Shown: positions 27,721-35,846, numbered from the stretch's first letter. The stretch: 64,000 bases of DNA from Pseudoalteromonas sp. MMG007 (GCF_018100985.1 NZ_JAGJEI010000009.1:62001-126000); one strand, 5' to 3'. Translations and numbers: made by a program. Notes: generated by a model not told the origin, from the letters alone.

Positions 27721-28503
27721 ATGTTTGAGCCTGAAGGGTGGGGATACCTACAAAACTACGAGCACATGGTACAGCCCATAATTGCCAAAGTTGATACCGC
27801 ACAAGGCAGTAAAGAATACCCTTTACATACTCACCCAAAGGGGCAATTAATATTAGCGCTTGATGGCTATGTAACCTGTGAAGCGGCAAATAAAATGTGG
27901 ATGGTGCCAACCCACAGCGCTATTTGGGTGCCAGCTAATACGAGCCACAGTAATCGCGCATCAGATAACGCCAATTTATGCTTTGTATTTATTAATGCCA
28001 ACCAAAAAGGCATGCCCACGCACACCTGTACTTTGGCTATAACTCCCCTTGTTAAAAGTTTAATGCTTAAGCTTGCAAGCGAAAACCAAGCTTATAGCGA
28101 AGGTGATAAAACCGCGCGTTTAGCCCAAGTATTGTTTGATTTATTAATAGAAATGCCAACCCAGCCGCTTGATTTTGCGCTTTCTAAGCATGTGGTAATA
28201 CAAACCATGAGCCGGGAGTTAATAGAGCAACCTAATAACCGCAAAACCCTTGCGCAATGGGCAGTACAATTTGCATTAACTGAACGTACGTTGGCGCGAC
28301 TTATAAAAAAGCAAACCGGCATGACCTTTGGTAAGTGGCGAACGCAGCTACATATAATTACAGCATTGCAGGCACTATCAGATGGGCAAAGCGTACAGCA
28401 AGTGTCGGAGTTATTAGGGTATGAATCGGTGAGTGCGTTTATAACTATGTTTAAAAAGGTAATGGGAAAATCGCCCACTAAATACATGGGCGATTTAAAT
28501 TAA
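27721..28503 (+). CDS. AraC-family regulator with N-terminal cupin (NimR-like)
   Basis: A 260-residue protein. The N-terminal half is a cupin sensor (YPLHTHPKGQLILALDGYV, then VPTHSAIWVPANTSHSN). The C-terminal 100 residues form the double-HTH AraC domain (TLAQWAVQFALTERTLARLI, then VSELLGYESVSAFITMFKKV and the closing GKSPTKY). It is divergent from an MFS gene, so it probably controls that gene and perhaps itself. The 99-bp gap has two inward-facing TATAAT-like boxes but no operator I can call. It ends 12 bp from the convergent TonB receptor gene. Confidence 0.88.
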   Translation: MFEPEGWGYLQNYEHMVQPIIAKVDTAQGSKEYPLHTHPKGQLILALDGYVTCEAANKMWMVPTHSAIWVPANTSHSNRASDNANLCFVFINANQKGMPTHTCTLAITPLVKSLMLKLASENQAYSEGDKTARLAQVLFDLLIEMPTQPLDFALSKHVVIQTMSRELIEQPNNRKTLAQWAVQFALTERTLARLIKKQTGMTFGKWRTQLHIITALQALSDGQSVQQVSELLGYESVSAFITMFKKVMGKSPTKYMGDLN

Positions 28504-28515
28504 GCTAAATGTGTT

Positions 28516-30576
28516 TTACCAAGTATACGTGGCTGAAAGCATAGCGTTACGTGGCTTGCCAGGAAAGTACCTGTCGCCAGTAAAACTAGTGTAATCAGCA
28601 CGCTCTGCGTAAGCTTCGTCGGTAAGGTTAATTATACGTGCAAGCACTTCTAGCTTATTGGTAACTTGCCACTTTGCACGTAAGCTTAAAATGTCATGTC
28701 CGTCGTAGCTATGAAGGTTTTCTGGGTCGGTATAGTAACTACTTACGCTATGCCATTGCAGTGCAAGCGCTAGGTTATTAAAGGCTTGCCAATTTAAATC
28801 AAGATTAGCAATGTTGCGCGGCGCAGTATCTACCTCATTGCCGTTAATATTTAAGCCACTCACTAACTGGTTATTAGTATAGGTATGCTTTGCATGTGTA
28901 CCTGCAAATTGTAAGTTAAGTGTTTTATTTAATGCATAATCTAATTCAAGCTCAATACCTCTGTGGCGAGAGCTGCCATTATTAACGTTAAAAAAGTCGC
29001 TATCGCGATAAATAGTGTTGTGCTTGCTCATGGCATACACAGCCAATGCATAACTCACATCGCTGTAATATCCCTTTAAACCAAGCTCGGCATTATTAGC
29101 TATTTCTGGGTTTAAATTAGTGGTGGTTTGTTCGCGTTGTAATTGATATAGCTCAGCCGCTTGGGGCGCTCTATAGCCACGCGAAAAGTTAGCATATACG
29201 GTATTGTTGTTATTGACCTTATAGCTTACCCCTAGCTTAGGCGATGTATTGCTAAAGCTATTTTTACCACTTGCTGGGCGGCTATAACGGCAACCGCCAA
29301 AGCCACATTCACTGCCGTCGTCTTTTGTGCGGCCACTAAGCATATTATTAGTGTAATCGTACTGCATATGCTCATATCTTAGGCTTGCGCTAATAAACCA
29401 CTTATTTAATTGCCAATCAATAGATGCAAATGGCGCATACAGTGTTGCGTTTACGTCGTAATCGTAGTGTTTGCCTTGTGGAACTGTAGCAACTAAAAAT
29501 GCAGAGCCCTGAGTTGGCTCGTTTTGGCTTTGTGTAAAATCGCTGCGGGTATATTCGCCATCAAGCCCTAGGTTTACTTTTATATTACTTTGTAAATTGT
29601 GCTGATAAAGAGATTGTACACCAAAGCCTGTTTGGCTATTGGTTTCAAGTGGGGTGCCGGGTAAAAAGTGCTTAAAAAAGTCCATGCTTTGGTCGCGCAC
29701 ATAAGGCGTAATAGAAAGCACATTGCCGTTTTTTAATTGCCATTGGGCATTGCTCCATGCTCTAAATGAGCTGGCTTTTCTAAATGCATCGGGGTCAAAG
29801 TTTTGCTGCGCTATATCTTCGTTTTTATAGCTTTCAAAACCTGTAATAAAGCCCGCTGTTTGCTGATCTAAATTTGTGTATGTAAGGCCGGAGGTAAGTA
29901 ACAGGTTGTCGTTTTCAAAGCGGTGGCGAATATTTACTTTTTGCTGTTTAACGCTTTCGTCATCGCGATAACCCGTGTCGTCAGTCACACTTGCGTTAAT
30001 GCCAATCCCACTGTTGCCATAGTCTTTCCCTGCGCGTAATTTATAACGAGCATAACCGTATGAGCCGTAATCAACGCCAACAAGTCCGCCGCCTTGGGTG
30101 GTGTCTGGTGTTATTACATTAATAACACCATGCACGGCGTTAGAGCCATAAAGGGCAGAGCCTGGGCCTTTTAATACTTCAATACGCTTTGCCATTTCGC
30201 TATGCGCTTCAAATAGCTCGTTTATATTACAAAAGCCCGCAGCGCGAAGTGGTATGCCATCTTCAAGGGTGAGTATACCGCCACAGGCTGCCGCGCCCGA
30301 GAGTACAGGCGAGCGAAGTGCAGGTAAATACTCTTGCCCGTTACCCCGTTGTACATTTGCGCCAGCAATACGCTGTAATGATTCTTCAACATGCGTTGGC
30401 GCAATACTGTTTAATTGCGCCTCAGATAAGGTGCTAATAGTAAGAGGAAGAGGAGTGGCAAGTGCTTCTGTACGCGATGCGGTGGTTGTTATGGTTTCTA
30501 TAGCATCATTGTTTTGAGTATCAGCAATTGCAATATGGCTTAGTGGCAATAGCAGCGGTAAAAAATAAGGTTTCAT
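28516..30576 (-). CDS. TonB-dependent outer membrane receptor
   Basis: ATG at 30576 follows AAAGGA by 5 bp and starts a signal peptide (MKPYFLPLLLPLSHIAIA); an upstream in-frame start at 30633 adds a non-signal leader. The 686-residue protein has a TonB-box-like AIETITTTASR, a plug domain (about 30-150, with ALYGSNAVHGVINVIT) and a 22-strand barrel ending in ATYTW. The plug has a Cys pair (AACGGI and AGFCNI). The barrel carries a further GSECGFGGCRYSR loop. The ligand may be a metal chelate or another nutrient; no siderophore genes are nearby to decide. Confidence 0.9.
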   Translation of the reverse strand: MKPYFLPLLLPLSHIAIADTQNNDAIETITTTASRTEALATPLPLTISTLSEAQLNSIAPTHVEESLQRIAGANVQRGNGQEYLPALRSPVLSGAAACGGILTLEDGIPLRAAGFCNINELFEAHSEMAKRIEVLKGPGSALYGSNAVHGVINVITPDTTQGGGLVGVDYGSYGYARYKLRAGKDYGNSGIGINASVTDDTGYRDDESVKQQKVNIRHRFENDNLLLTSGLTYTNLDQQTAGFITGFESYKNEDIAQQNFDPDAFRKASSFRAWSNAQWQLKNGNVLSITPYVRDQSMDFFKHFLPGTPLETNSQTGFGVQSLYQHNLQSNIKVNLGLDGEYTRSDFTQSQNEPTQGSAFLVATVPQGKHYDYDVNATLYAPFASIDWQLNKWFISASLRYEHMQYDYTNNMLSGRTKDDGSECGFGGCRYSRPASGKNSFSNTSPKLGVSYKVNNNNTVYANFSRGYRAPQAAELYQLQREQTTTNLNPEIANNAELGLKGYYSDVSYALAVYAMSKHNTIYRDSDFFNVNNGSSRHRGIELELDYALNKTLNLQFAGTHAKHTYTNNQLVSGLNINGNEVDTAPRNIANLDLNWQAFNNLALALQWHSVSSYYTDPENLHSYDGHDILSLRAKWQVTNKLEVLARIINLTDEAYAERADYTSFTGDRYFPGKPRNAMLSATYTW

Positions 30577-30650
30577 ACATTCCTTTAAGGTAAGTAACGC
30601 TTTATTAACGCCATGGTAAGGTGTTTTAAACAATTTTTAAACCGATTGCG

Positions 30651-31307
30651 TTAAAGTGTGCGAACTCTATAAACCCTATACGTTACTGATAAAACAAAGC
30701 ACGCCAGTGCAGGCACTACCAAAGCGCGTAGTGAGTAATACTCAAATAAAATAAACCCAGTAATACCGCCAAGTAAAAAACCAATAATAATAAGTAAAAA
30801 CATTACACCTTTTCGGGTATCAAAGGTTTCGCCTTTAAGTGCTTTACCTATCATTAGGCCAAGGTCGGTAAAAATTCCGGTTAAGTGAGTAGTACGCACT
30901 ACGGCGCCGCTATAATTAGTGGCTAACGCATTTTGTAAACCACACGCGGCGCTGGCAAGTGTAATGCCATAAACATAAGACTGGTCGAGCAAATAAGCAC
31001 TTAAGAGCAGTAAAAGGCCTTCAATAAATAATAAGGTGTCGTAATGGCGTCCAAGCTTTAACGAACCACCAGTGAGTAAAAAGCCAGAAAGCGCCGAGCC
31101 CAGCATAAAGCTTACAGTTATACTTATAAGTAATAACGCAGCAGAGGTACTGCTCATTAGTTTTATACCAAGTAAAGTAACACTGCCTGAAAGGTGAGAA
31201 ATGGCCTGATGCTCAAATCCTAACAATCCTACCGCATTTACAACGCCAGCAATAAAAGCGAGCGCAAACGCGCCATATTCAACCCATTTTGGTAGTTTTG
31301 TAAACAT
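30651..31307 (-). CDS. YoaK family (DUF1275) membrane protein
   Basis: A 218-residue protein with about six TM helices. Signatures of the DUF1275/YoaK family are AGVVNAVGLLGF near the start, HLSGSVTLLG, then LASAACGLQNALATNYSGAVVRTTHLTGIFTDLG in the middle (the AxGxQNA and RTTHxTG elements). Function is not known for the family; transport has been suggested. It lies 74 bp upstream of the TonB receptor start and reads the same way, so the two may share a transcript. The solute-binding gene precedes it by 29 bp. Confidence 0.85.
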   Translation of the reverse strand: MFTKLPKWVEYGAFALAFIAGVVNAVGLLGFEHQAISHLSGSVTLLGIKLMSSTSAALLLISITVSFMLGSALSGFLLTGGSLKLGRHYDTLLFIEGLLLLLSAYLLDQSYVYGITLASAACGLQNALATNYSGAVVRTTHLTGIFTDLGLMIGKALKGETFDTRKGVMFLLIIIGFLLGGITGFILFEYYSLRALVVPALACFVLSVTYRVYRVRTL

Positions 31308-31336
31308 TAAATATCTCGTAAATATAATCGTGGTTA

Positions 31337-32029
31337 TTATTTTTGATTTTTAAAACGTGTTATTTGTTCATCAACCAACTTGGTATCTATTACGCCGTGT
31401 TTAAAGGCTATATAAACGGGAAGTGTAAACTCATTTAATTGCCTAGCTGTTATGTTTTTATGGCTTTTTGAATACCATAACCCAGCTTGATAATTAGTTA
31501 TGGCGTAATCAACACGGTTTTTTTCAAGTAGTTCAAAAGTGGCTTTAGTTGAGAACGAGCGCATTAAATTACTATCATCAATGTTGTAATGTGCAGCAAG
31601 CACGTTTGGCAAAGCAACCCCTCTTAACATAGCTATACGGGCATCTGATAAATCCGTTGTGTTTAACTGCTCCTTGGTTTTACCAAATAAACCAAATTGA
31701 GTGATATGCACTGGCTCACTGGTAAAGTCTAAATATTGAGAGCGCTCTTTGTTATTTGCCAACGAAAAGTAGCAATCGTAATACCCGAGTGTCATTTCTT
31801 TTTTAATGCGTGCCCACGGTAAATGCACCACATCAATGTTTAAATTTAATTTACGCTCAATAAACCTTAAGTATTCTATATCAAGGCCAGAAAAGGTATT
31901 GGTTTGCTCATCGTATATTGTAAAAGGAGGGTAGTGCGTGGTTGCACAGCGAAGCGTTTTATTAGGCGCTGCCAATAATAGCTGAGAAAAAGTTAAAGCT
32001 AAAAACATCAATACAGCGCGCATAAACAC
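31337..32029 (-). CDS. Periplasmic solute-binding-like protein (SBP family 3)
   Basis: A 230-residue protein with signal peptide MFMRAVLMFLALTFSQLLLA. The mature part follows the family 3 amino-acid-binding fold: LRCATTHYPPFTIYDE, FSGLDIEYLRFIERKLNL, VHLPWARIKKEMTLGYYDCYFSLAN. There is no ABC permease or ATPase nearby, and the protein is shorter than the usual 240-270. Many such orphan proteins in marine gammaproteobacteria have lost transport partners and may act as sensors. The gene reads into the YoaK and TonB receptor genes, suggesting a three-gene transcript. Confidence 0.8.
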   Translation of the reverse strand: MFMRAVLMFLALTFSQLLLAAPNKTLRCATTHYPPFTIYDEQTNTFSGLDIEYLRFIERKLNLNIDVVHLPWARIKKEMTLGYYDCYFSLANNKERSQYLDFTSEPVHITQFGLFGKTKEQLNTTDLSDARIAMLRGVALPNVLAAHYNIDDSNLMRSFSTKATFELLEKNRVDYAITNYQAGLWYSKSHKNITARQLNEFTLPVYIAFKHGVIDTKLVDEQITRFKNQK

Positions 32030-32147
32030 AAATCCAAAATTTTTTATAAGTATAGAACCTGAACGCTTATTATACAGATTAATTGCCTTTTATTGTGTTG
32101 ATCCTTGTATTTTTATATCGCGTATAAAATGAATTTGTGAGAGCCAC

Positions 32148-32396
32148 ATGTTTAACGCAGAGCAGCAATCGCGCATTATTGAAATGGCGTGGGAAGATAG
32201 AACACCATACGAGGCAATAGAGCAGTTGTATGGGCTTAAATACCCGCAGCTGGTGGTATTTATGCGCGAAAACATTTCAAAGGGAAGTTTTAAAGTATGG
32301 CGTAAACGCCATGCAGGGCGCACAACAAAGCATTTAAAACTTCGCGATCCGTCAATAATGCGCAGCCATTGTAAAACGCAATATAAGCATCGCTAG
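32148..32396 (+). CDS. TIGR03643/DUF2805 small protein
   Basis: An 82-residue protein. The sequence MFNAEQQSRIIEMAWEDRTPYEAI, then YGLKYPQLVVFMRENISKGSFKVWRKRHAGRTTKH matches the TIGR03643 (DUF2805) family of marine bacteria as I recall it: an N-terminal helix-turn-helix-like region followed by a WRxRxxGRxTKH basic tail. DNA or RNA binding is plausible but unproven. The gene is divergent from the solute-binding gene (118 bp) and stands before a small exported protein. Confidence 0.75.
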   Translation: MFNAEQQSRIIEMAWEDRTPYEAIEQLYGLKYPQLVVFMRENISKGSFKVWRKRHAGRTTKHLKLRDPSIMRSHCKTQYKHR

Positions 32397-32472
32397 TTTT
32401 AAAATCGTTGTTTCATACAATGTTCAGCCGTGTTTGTTAATCTTTAGTTATTAACTACACGAGAGAATATGT

Positions 32473-32835
32473 ATGAAAGCACCTATTTATACCGCTTTAA
32501 TCGCATTTGCTTTATTTTCAATGAATGCGGATGCAAAGCCACATAAAGAAAAGCATGGTTATAAACACGGCCATAATAAGCATTATTCAAATAAGCACTA
32601 TGACGATAATCACCTTTCTAAAAAAGAGGAGAAAAAGTTAATACGTGCAGGCTGGACTCCACCGGGCTTAAGTAAACGTTATTATCGTGGCGATTATTTA
32701 GATCGTGATATATACAAGCGAGGAAGAGTGATTGAACGCTCTAAAGATAATGGTACAGTGCGTATAGAAGTTGACCATACTATAATTCACATGGTGCGAG
32801 ATACTCGAGAAATACTCTCTATTTTAAGCCGTTAA
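32473..32835 (+). CDS. RcnB-like His/Lys-rich periplasmic protein
   Basis: A 120-residue protein with signal peptide MKAPIYTALIAFALFSMNADA. The mature N-terminus is very rich in His, Lys and Tyr (residues 22-48, with HKEKHGYKHGHNKHY). After it comes GWTPPGLSKRYYRGDYL, as in RcnB-type periplasmic proteins, and a C-terminal DHTIIHMVRDTREIL. RcnB in E. coli modulates Ni/Co homeostasis. The His-rich stretch suggests metal binding (inference). It is 23 bp upstream of an endonuclease/exonuclease/phosphatase-family gene and probably shares its transcript. Confidence 0.7.
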   Translation: MKAPIYTALIAFALFSMNADAKPHKEKHGYKHGHNKHYSNKHYDDNHLSKKEEKKLIRAGWTPPGLSKRYYRGDYLDRDIYKRGRVIERSKDNGTVRIEVDHTIIHMVRDTREILSILSR

Positions 32836-32858
32836 GTTAACTTTAAAAGGATATTATT

Positions 32859-33938
32859 ATGTTTGTAGCGCTGACTTTAATTATTGGCTTTTTTTTACTC
32901 GTGACTTTGTTACCTATGTCATACAGTCAGCATTATTTAGTTCGTAGCTGTGACTTTGTTCGTTTACAAGTTTTTTATATCGCTAGCTTTGTTGCTTTAG
33001 TATCGTTCTTTTTATTATGGCAAAGTAGCTACACTGGATATTTGCTGACGGCTTTAACGTCAATCGTCATTATGGCTCTGCAAGGAAAATGGATTTTTCC
33101 TTACACTTGGCTTGCCAAAAAAGAAGTTAAAACGGCGTCAGTAAGCGAAGATCACAGTGTAAGAATAATGTCTGCTAATGTGCTTATGTCAAACCACAAT
33201 AGCGAGCAACTTATTTCACTGGTTAATAAGCACCAGCCTGATTTATTAATAACACTTGAAAGCGATAGCTGGTGGGAAAACAAGTTATCGGTACTTAAAA
33301 AGCACTACCCATACTTTATAGAGTGCCCAAAAGACAACCGCTACGGTATGCACTTATACAGTAAATTTAAAATTCTTGATGCTCAAATATGTGAGTTAAT
33401 TGAAGATGATATACCTTCAATTCATATATTGTTTGAAAACGATGAAGGCCTGCAAATGCAAGGGCACTTTATTCATCCCGCTCCACCAAGCCCAACTGAA
33501 GAAGACTCATCGCGCCCACGCGACTCAGAGCTAATAATGGTGGCAAAAGCACTTAAAAATCCAACTAGGCCAACAATTGTAGCCGGTGATTTAAACGACG
33601 TGGCATGGTCGCGTAGCACCCGTTTATTTATGCAAATAAGTGGTTTTTTAGACCCGCGCAAAGGCCGCGGTTTTTATAATACTTTTCATGCGAGTTACTT
33701 TTTTATGCGCTGGCCGCTCGATCATTTATTTCACAGCCAAGGGTTTAAAGTAAAACGTATTAAGCGCCTTGCAAAATATGGCTCAGACCACTTTGCACTG
33801 CTTACCGAACTGGTGTTTGAAAATGCTAAGCAGCATTCACTAGAAGATAAATCAGACGAGCTTAAGCAAGAAGAAATACAAGAGCTTGCTATGAGCAAAG
33901 CCGATAAGCGAAAAGTGCCAAGGTTTGAGGAGAGCTAG
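32859..33938 (+). CDS. Membrane-anchored endonuclease/exonuclease/phosphatase-family protein
   Basis: A 359-residue protein with three N-terminal hydrophobic helices (about 1-20, 38-55 and 62-78), then an EEP-fold domain. EEP residues visible are IMSANVLMSNHN, LLITLESDSWW (catalytic Glu), HFIHPAPPSP, TIVAGDLNDVAWS (catalytic Asp-Asn) and YGSDHFALLTEL (Ser-Asp-His). An AGGAT site lies before ATG. The fold covers nucleases and phosphodiesterases that use Mg; the membrane anchor suggests action on extracytoplasmic or lipid-linked substrates (inference). A charged, Glu/Lys-rich tail ends the protein. A REP-like hairpin follows the stop. Confidence 0.82.
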   Translation: MFVALTLIIGFFLLVTLLPMSYSQHYLVRSCDFVRLQVFYIASFVALVSFFLLWQSSYTGYLLTALTSIVIMALQGKWIFPYTWLAKKEVKTASVSEDHSVRIMSANVLMSNHNSEQLISLVNKHQPDLLITLESDSWWENKLSVLKKHYPYFIECPKDNRYGMHLYSKFKILDAQICELIEDDIPSIHILFENDEGLQMQGHFIHPAPPSPTEEDSSRPRDSELIMVAKALKNPTRPTIVAGDLNDVAWSRSTRLFMQISGFLDPRKGRGFYNTFHASYFFMRWPLDHLFHSQGFKVKRIKRLAKYGSDHFALLTELVFENAKQHSLEDKSDELKQEEIQELAMSKADKRKVPRFEES

Positions 33939-33949
33939 TTGTTAGCTCG

Positions 33950-33982
33950 TGTAGGTCGGATAAGCGAAGTGCCATCCGACAC
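33950..33982. repeat. REP-like palindromic element
   Basis: TGTAGGTCGGATAAGCGAAG followed by TGCCATCCGACAC. GTCGGAT (33955-33961) pairs with ATCCGAC (33974-33980). The GTAGGyCGGATAAG half is very like the enterobacterial REP unit. It sits 12 bp after the EEP gene. Confidence 0.65.
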
Positions 33983-34025
33983 AGTAAAATACCTTGCCAA
34001 TTATAATCAATATTTGTGTTGTCGA

Positions 34026-34077
34026 GTGGCAGGAGAGCGCCAATTTTAAACAGTGATAACGCTCTGTTAAGTGCCAC
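34026..34077 (-). other. Degenerate attC-like site of the kinase cassette
   Basis: On the minus strand, 11 bp after the kinase stop, GTGGCACTTAACA (34077-34065) holds a good R'' box (ACTTAAC). AGAGCG and CGCTCT (34065-34060 and 34039-34034) pair as L''/L'. The far end TGCCAC (34031-34026) pairs with GTGGCA, but the expected GTT of R' is missing. The R'' box is the exact complement of the 5' boundary of the same cassette at 35208-35220, as required of a circular cassette. Confidence 0.55.
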
Positions 34078-34088
34078 TTTTTAGGTGA

Positions 34089-35171
34089 CTACTGCTTACT
34101 AAACAGTGCTTCAAACTTAGTCCAAGCATTATATAAATGAAGATGATATGTACTTAGTGGCTCTGACTTGAGTTCATTGCCAAGATGCATTTCAATAGCT
34201 CGCAGTCGATCGTAATCACGATTACTCAGTACTTCGATTTGTTGAAGCAAAAATGCCTTTATCTCATCGAGTGACGGTCTTTCTTCTGGACTTATAGACA
34301 GCATTGTCTGAATAAAATCTTTATATTTACTATCAAGGTTCTGCTCTTGATCTATAATACAACAGCCATTTTTGATCCATTTCTTCCATTCGTCGCTTCT
34401 CACCCACTTTTTAGTATTACCCTCTTTAGGCGCAGGCCAAAAGTCAGCTAACTTAATACCTACAGGGTGAAAGCCATTAGTTAAAAACTCATATAAGATT
34501 ACACCTAGAGCAAAAATATCTGTTTTCTCAGATAATTCCTCATGACTCCATTGCTCTGGCGCTACATAAGGCCTTGTGCCATCATAATTACCATAGTTCC
34601 TAAACGCATTGGCTAAACCAAAGTCAGCAACCATAGCAAACTTGTAGACATCTAGATTTTCAGGTTCACGCAGGTTTAATTTGAGATCTCGAATAAAGAT
34701 ATTTCCAGGTTTCAGGTCTTGATGACACACCAAACCATTTGCATAACAATGATTGAGGCCTAAACAGACGTAGTAGATTAGGGATAATTTCTCTACTTCT
34801 GAAGAGGTTCCAGTTTTCATAAGTTTATTTAAATCACTGCCCCAATAACGAAACAGCGCAATAGGTACTCCCATCACTTCATCGAAGTGATAAGCCCAGT
34901 TCACAAATGAATTATGATAATAGTCCAGTTGGTTTTTCAATTCTTGAACAAAGCGACTTGCTGTTTCTTCTTTAGAGACACCTTTTTTAAGCTTAGGGAC
35001 TTTCACACATATGTATCTTGAAGCAACAACAGCTTCACCTTGATCAAAAATATAAATATCACCTGCCATTCCAGATGTTTTAGCGATACATTCCGTATTG
35101 CCCTTTAAACGGGTAGACAACATGAACTCTTTGTATTTTTCTTCTAGTGAATAAAAATCAATATTTTCCAT
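34089..35171 (-). CDS. Eukaryotic-like Ser/Thr protein kinase (integron cassette gene)
   Basis: A 360-residue soluble kinase with all main subdomains. The ATP lysine is in YICVKVPK near residue 57. The catalytic loop is CHQDLKPGNIFI near 149-160, with Gln where Arg is usual in HRD. Metal-binding VADFGLAN is near 183, the activation segment ends YVAPEQW, and DIFALGVILYEFLTNGFHP gives helix F. The glycine-rich loop is poorly defined (SGMAGDIYIF). No TM helix, PASTA or sensor domain is present. It lies alone in an integron-type cassette next to an XRE regulator cassette. A host-control or anti-phage role is possible but only inferred. Confidence 0.85.
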   Translation of the reverse strand: MENIDFYSLEEKYKEFMLSTRLKGNTECIAKTSGMAGDIYIFDQGEAVVASRYICVKVPKLKKGVSKEETASRFVQELKNQLDYYHNSFVNWAYHFDEVMGVPIALFRYWGSDLNKLMKTGTSSEVEKLSLIYYVCLGLNHCYANGLVCHQDLKPGNIFIRDLKLNLREPENLDVYKFAMVADFGLANAFRNYGNYDGTRPYVAPEQWSHEELSEKTDIFALGVILYEFLTNGFHPVGIKLADFWPAPKEGNTKKWVRSDEWKKWIKNGCCIIDQEQNLDSKYKDFIQTMLSISPEERPSLDEIKAFLLQQIEVLSNRDYDRLRAIEMHLGNELKSEPLSTYHLHLYNAWTKFEALFSKQ

Positions 35172-35212
35172 CTACTTCTCTACAGATTTGTACGTATACT
35201 CGTAACCGTGGC

Positions 35213-35324
35213 ACTTAACATTTCAATAACGGGCGCATACACGTGGGGCAAAGTGGCGAAGCCGCCCTACGTGTATGCGTCCCAGCGAACGAAGTGAGTG
35301 AGTTAATTGAGTTGTTATATCGCT
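35213..35324 (-). other. attC recombination site of the XRE cassette
   Basis: Read on the minus strand, R'' GCGATATAACA (35323-35313) lies 3 bp after the XRE stop. L'' TCAATTAAC (35310-35302) and L' GTTATTGA (35230-35223) pair with one extra T, the extrahelical base typical of attC. R' is GTTAAGT, a perfect GTTRRRY. The 112-bp site has a large inner stem (GCATACACGT with ACGTGTATGC). Confidence 0.75.
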
Positions 35325-35846
35325 ACTCACCAATATTTCTTCGTATCAATATAATGCTTCATGTTAGAAAATATGTAAGCTAGAAGAAAAAATGCCGGCG
35401 TTGCAATAACGTCGGGTTTTATGAGCCAAGTTAATAGGCCCAAGAGCACCGTCATCATTTCTAACATAATAATTTGCTTTCTTGCTTTTACTCCCCAAAA
35501 CGAAAACCTGACCCATAACGGCTCTTTGTTCCATTCTTTAGATGTTTTGTCTATCACGATAATTTCCTCTTGAAGTTTAGAAATGTCAATTTCAAACACA
35601 GAGGCAAGGGCTTTAAGAGATTCTATACTGGCCTTGTTTCCACTTTCTATTCGTTGAATAGTTCTCGTACTCAAGCCACTTAAGGTGGCAAGTTGTTCTT
35701 GTGACCAGTTTCGTTTTTCTCTAAGACGTTTGACTATCATTTGGGCTCCTTACCAATGCGAGAGGAAACTATCCATGTTTTAATCGATTGTCGGTTACGA
35801 AATTCACACGACAGGGGGGCGACAGGCGATGTTTACAGCGATATAA
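35219..35846 (-). mobile_element. Putative integron gene cassette carrying an XRE regulator
   Basis: A 628-bp unit. Its 5' boundary is G/TTATATCGCT (cut at 35847/35846) and its 3' end is the attC above. AGCGATATAACAA occurs as a perfect 13-bp inverted pair at the R'' box and at the 5' boundary (35837-35849), so the circular form would have a perfectly paired R''/R'. One gene is present, in cassette orientation. Confidence 0.65.
35327..35740 (-). CDS. XRE-type HTH regulator with 2TM domain (cassette gene)
   Basis: A 137-residue protein. Residues 1-58 are an XRE/Cro HTH: VKRLREKRNWSQEQLATLSG, LSTRTIQRIESG, then SIESLKALASVFEID. Two hydrophobic helices (about 92-108 and 112-128) follow a Trp-rich linker, and the protein ends DTKKYW. 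It resembles 2TM-domain HTH proteins that anchor a regulator in the membrane. AAGGAG precedes the ATG. The stop lies 3 bp from the R'' box of the attC site, as usual for cassette genes. It may regulate itself or the adjacent kinase cassette; no operator can be called. Confidence 0.82.
   Translation of the reverse strand: MIVKRLREKRNWSQEQLATLSGLSTRTIQRIESGNKASIESLKALASVFEIDISKLQEEIIVIDKTSKEWNKEPLWVRFSFWGVKARKQIIMLEMMTVLLGLLTWLIKPDVIATPAFFLLAYIFSNMKHYIDTKKYW

Larger units (their letters stand above)
34026..35218 (-). mobile_element. Putative integron gene cassette carrying a protein kinase
   Basis: The 5' boundary is the G/TTAAGT cut site of the neighbouring attC (35219/35218). The 3' side ends at a degenerate attC. 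The perfect 13-bp inverted match, TGTTAAGTGCCAC at 34065-34077 and its complement at 35208-35220, is what pairs R'' with R' when a cassette circularises. It holds one gene in the cassette orientation. No integrase gene is seen in the window. Confidence 0.55.

Noticed and set aside
35221..35290. Large hairpin between XRE and kinase genes as a terminator
   Set aside because: There is no T-run on either strand, and the flanking R and L boxes show it is the inner stem of an attC site.
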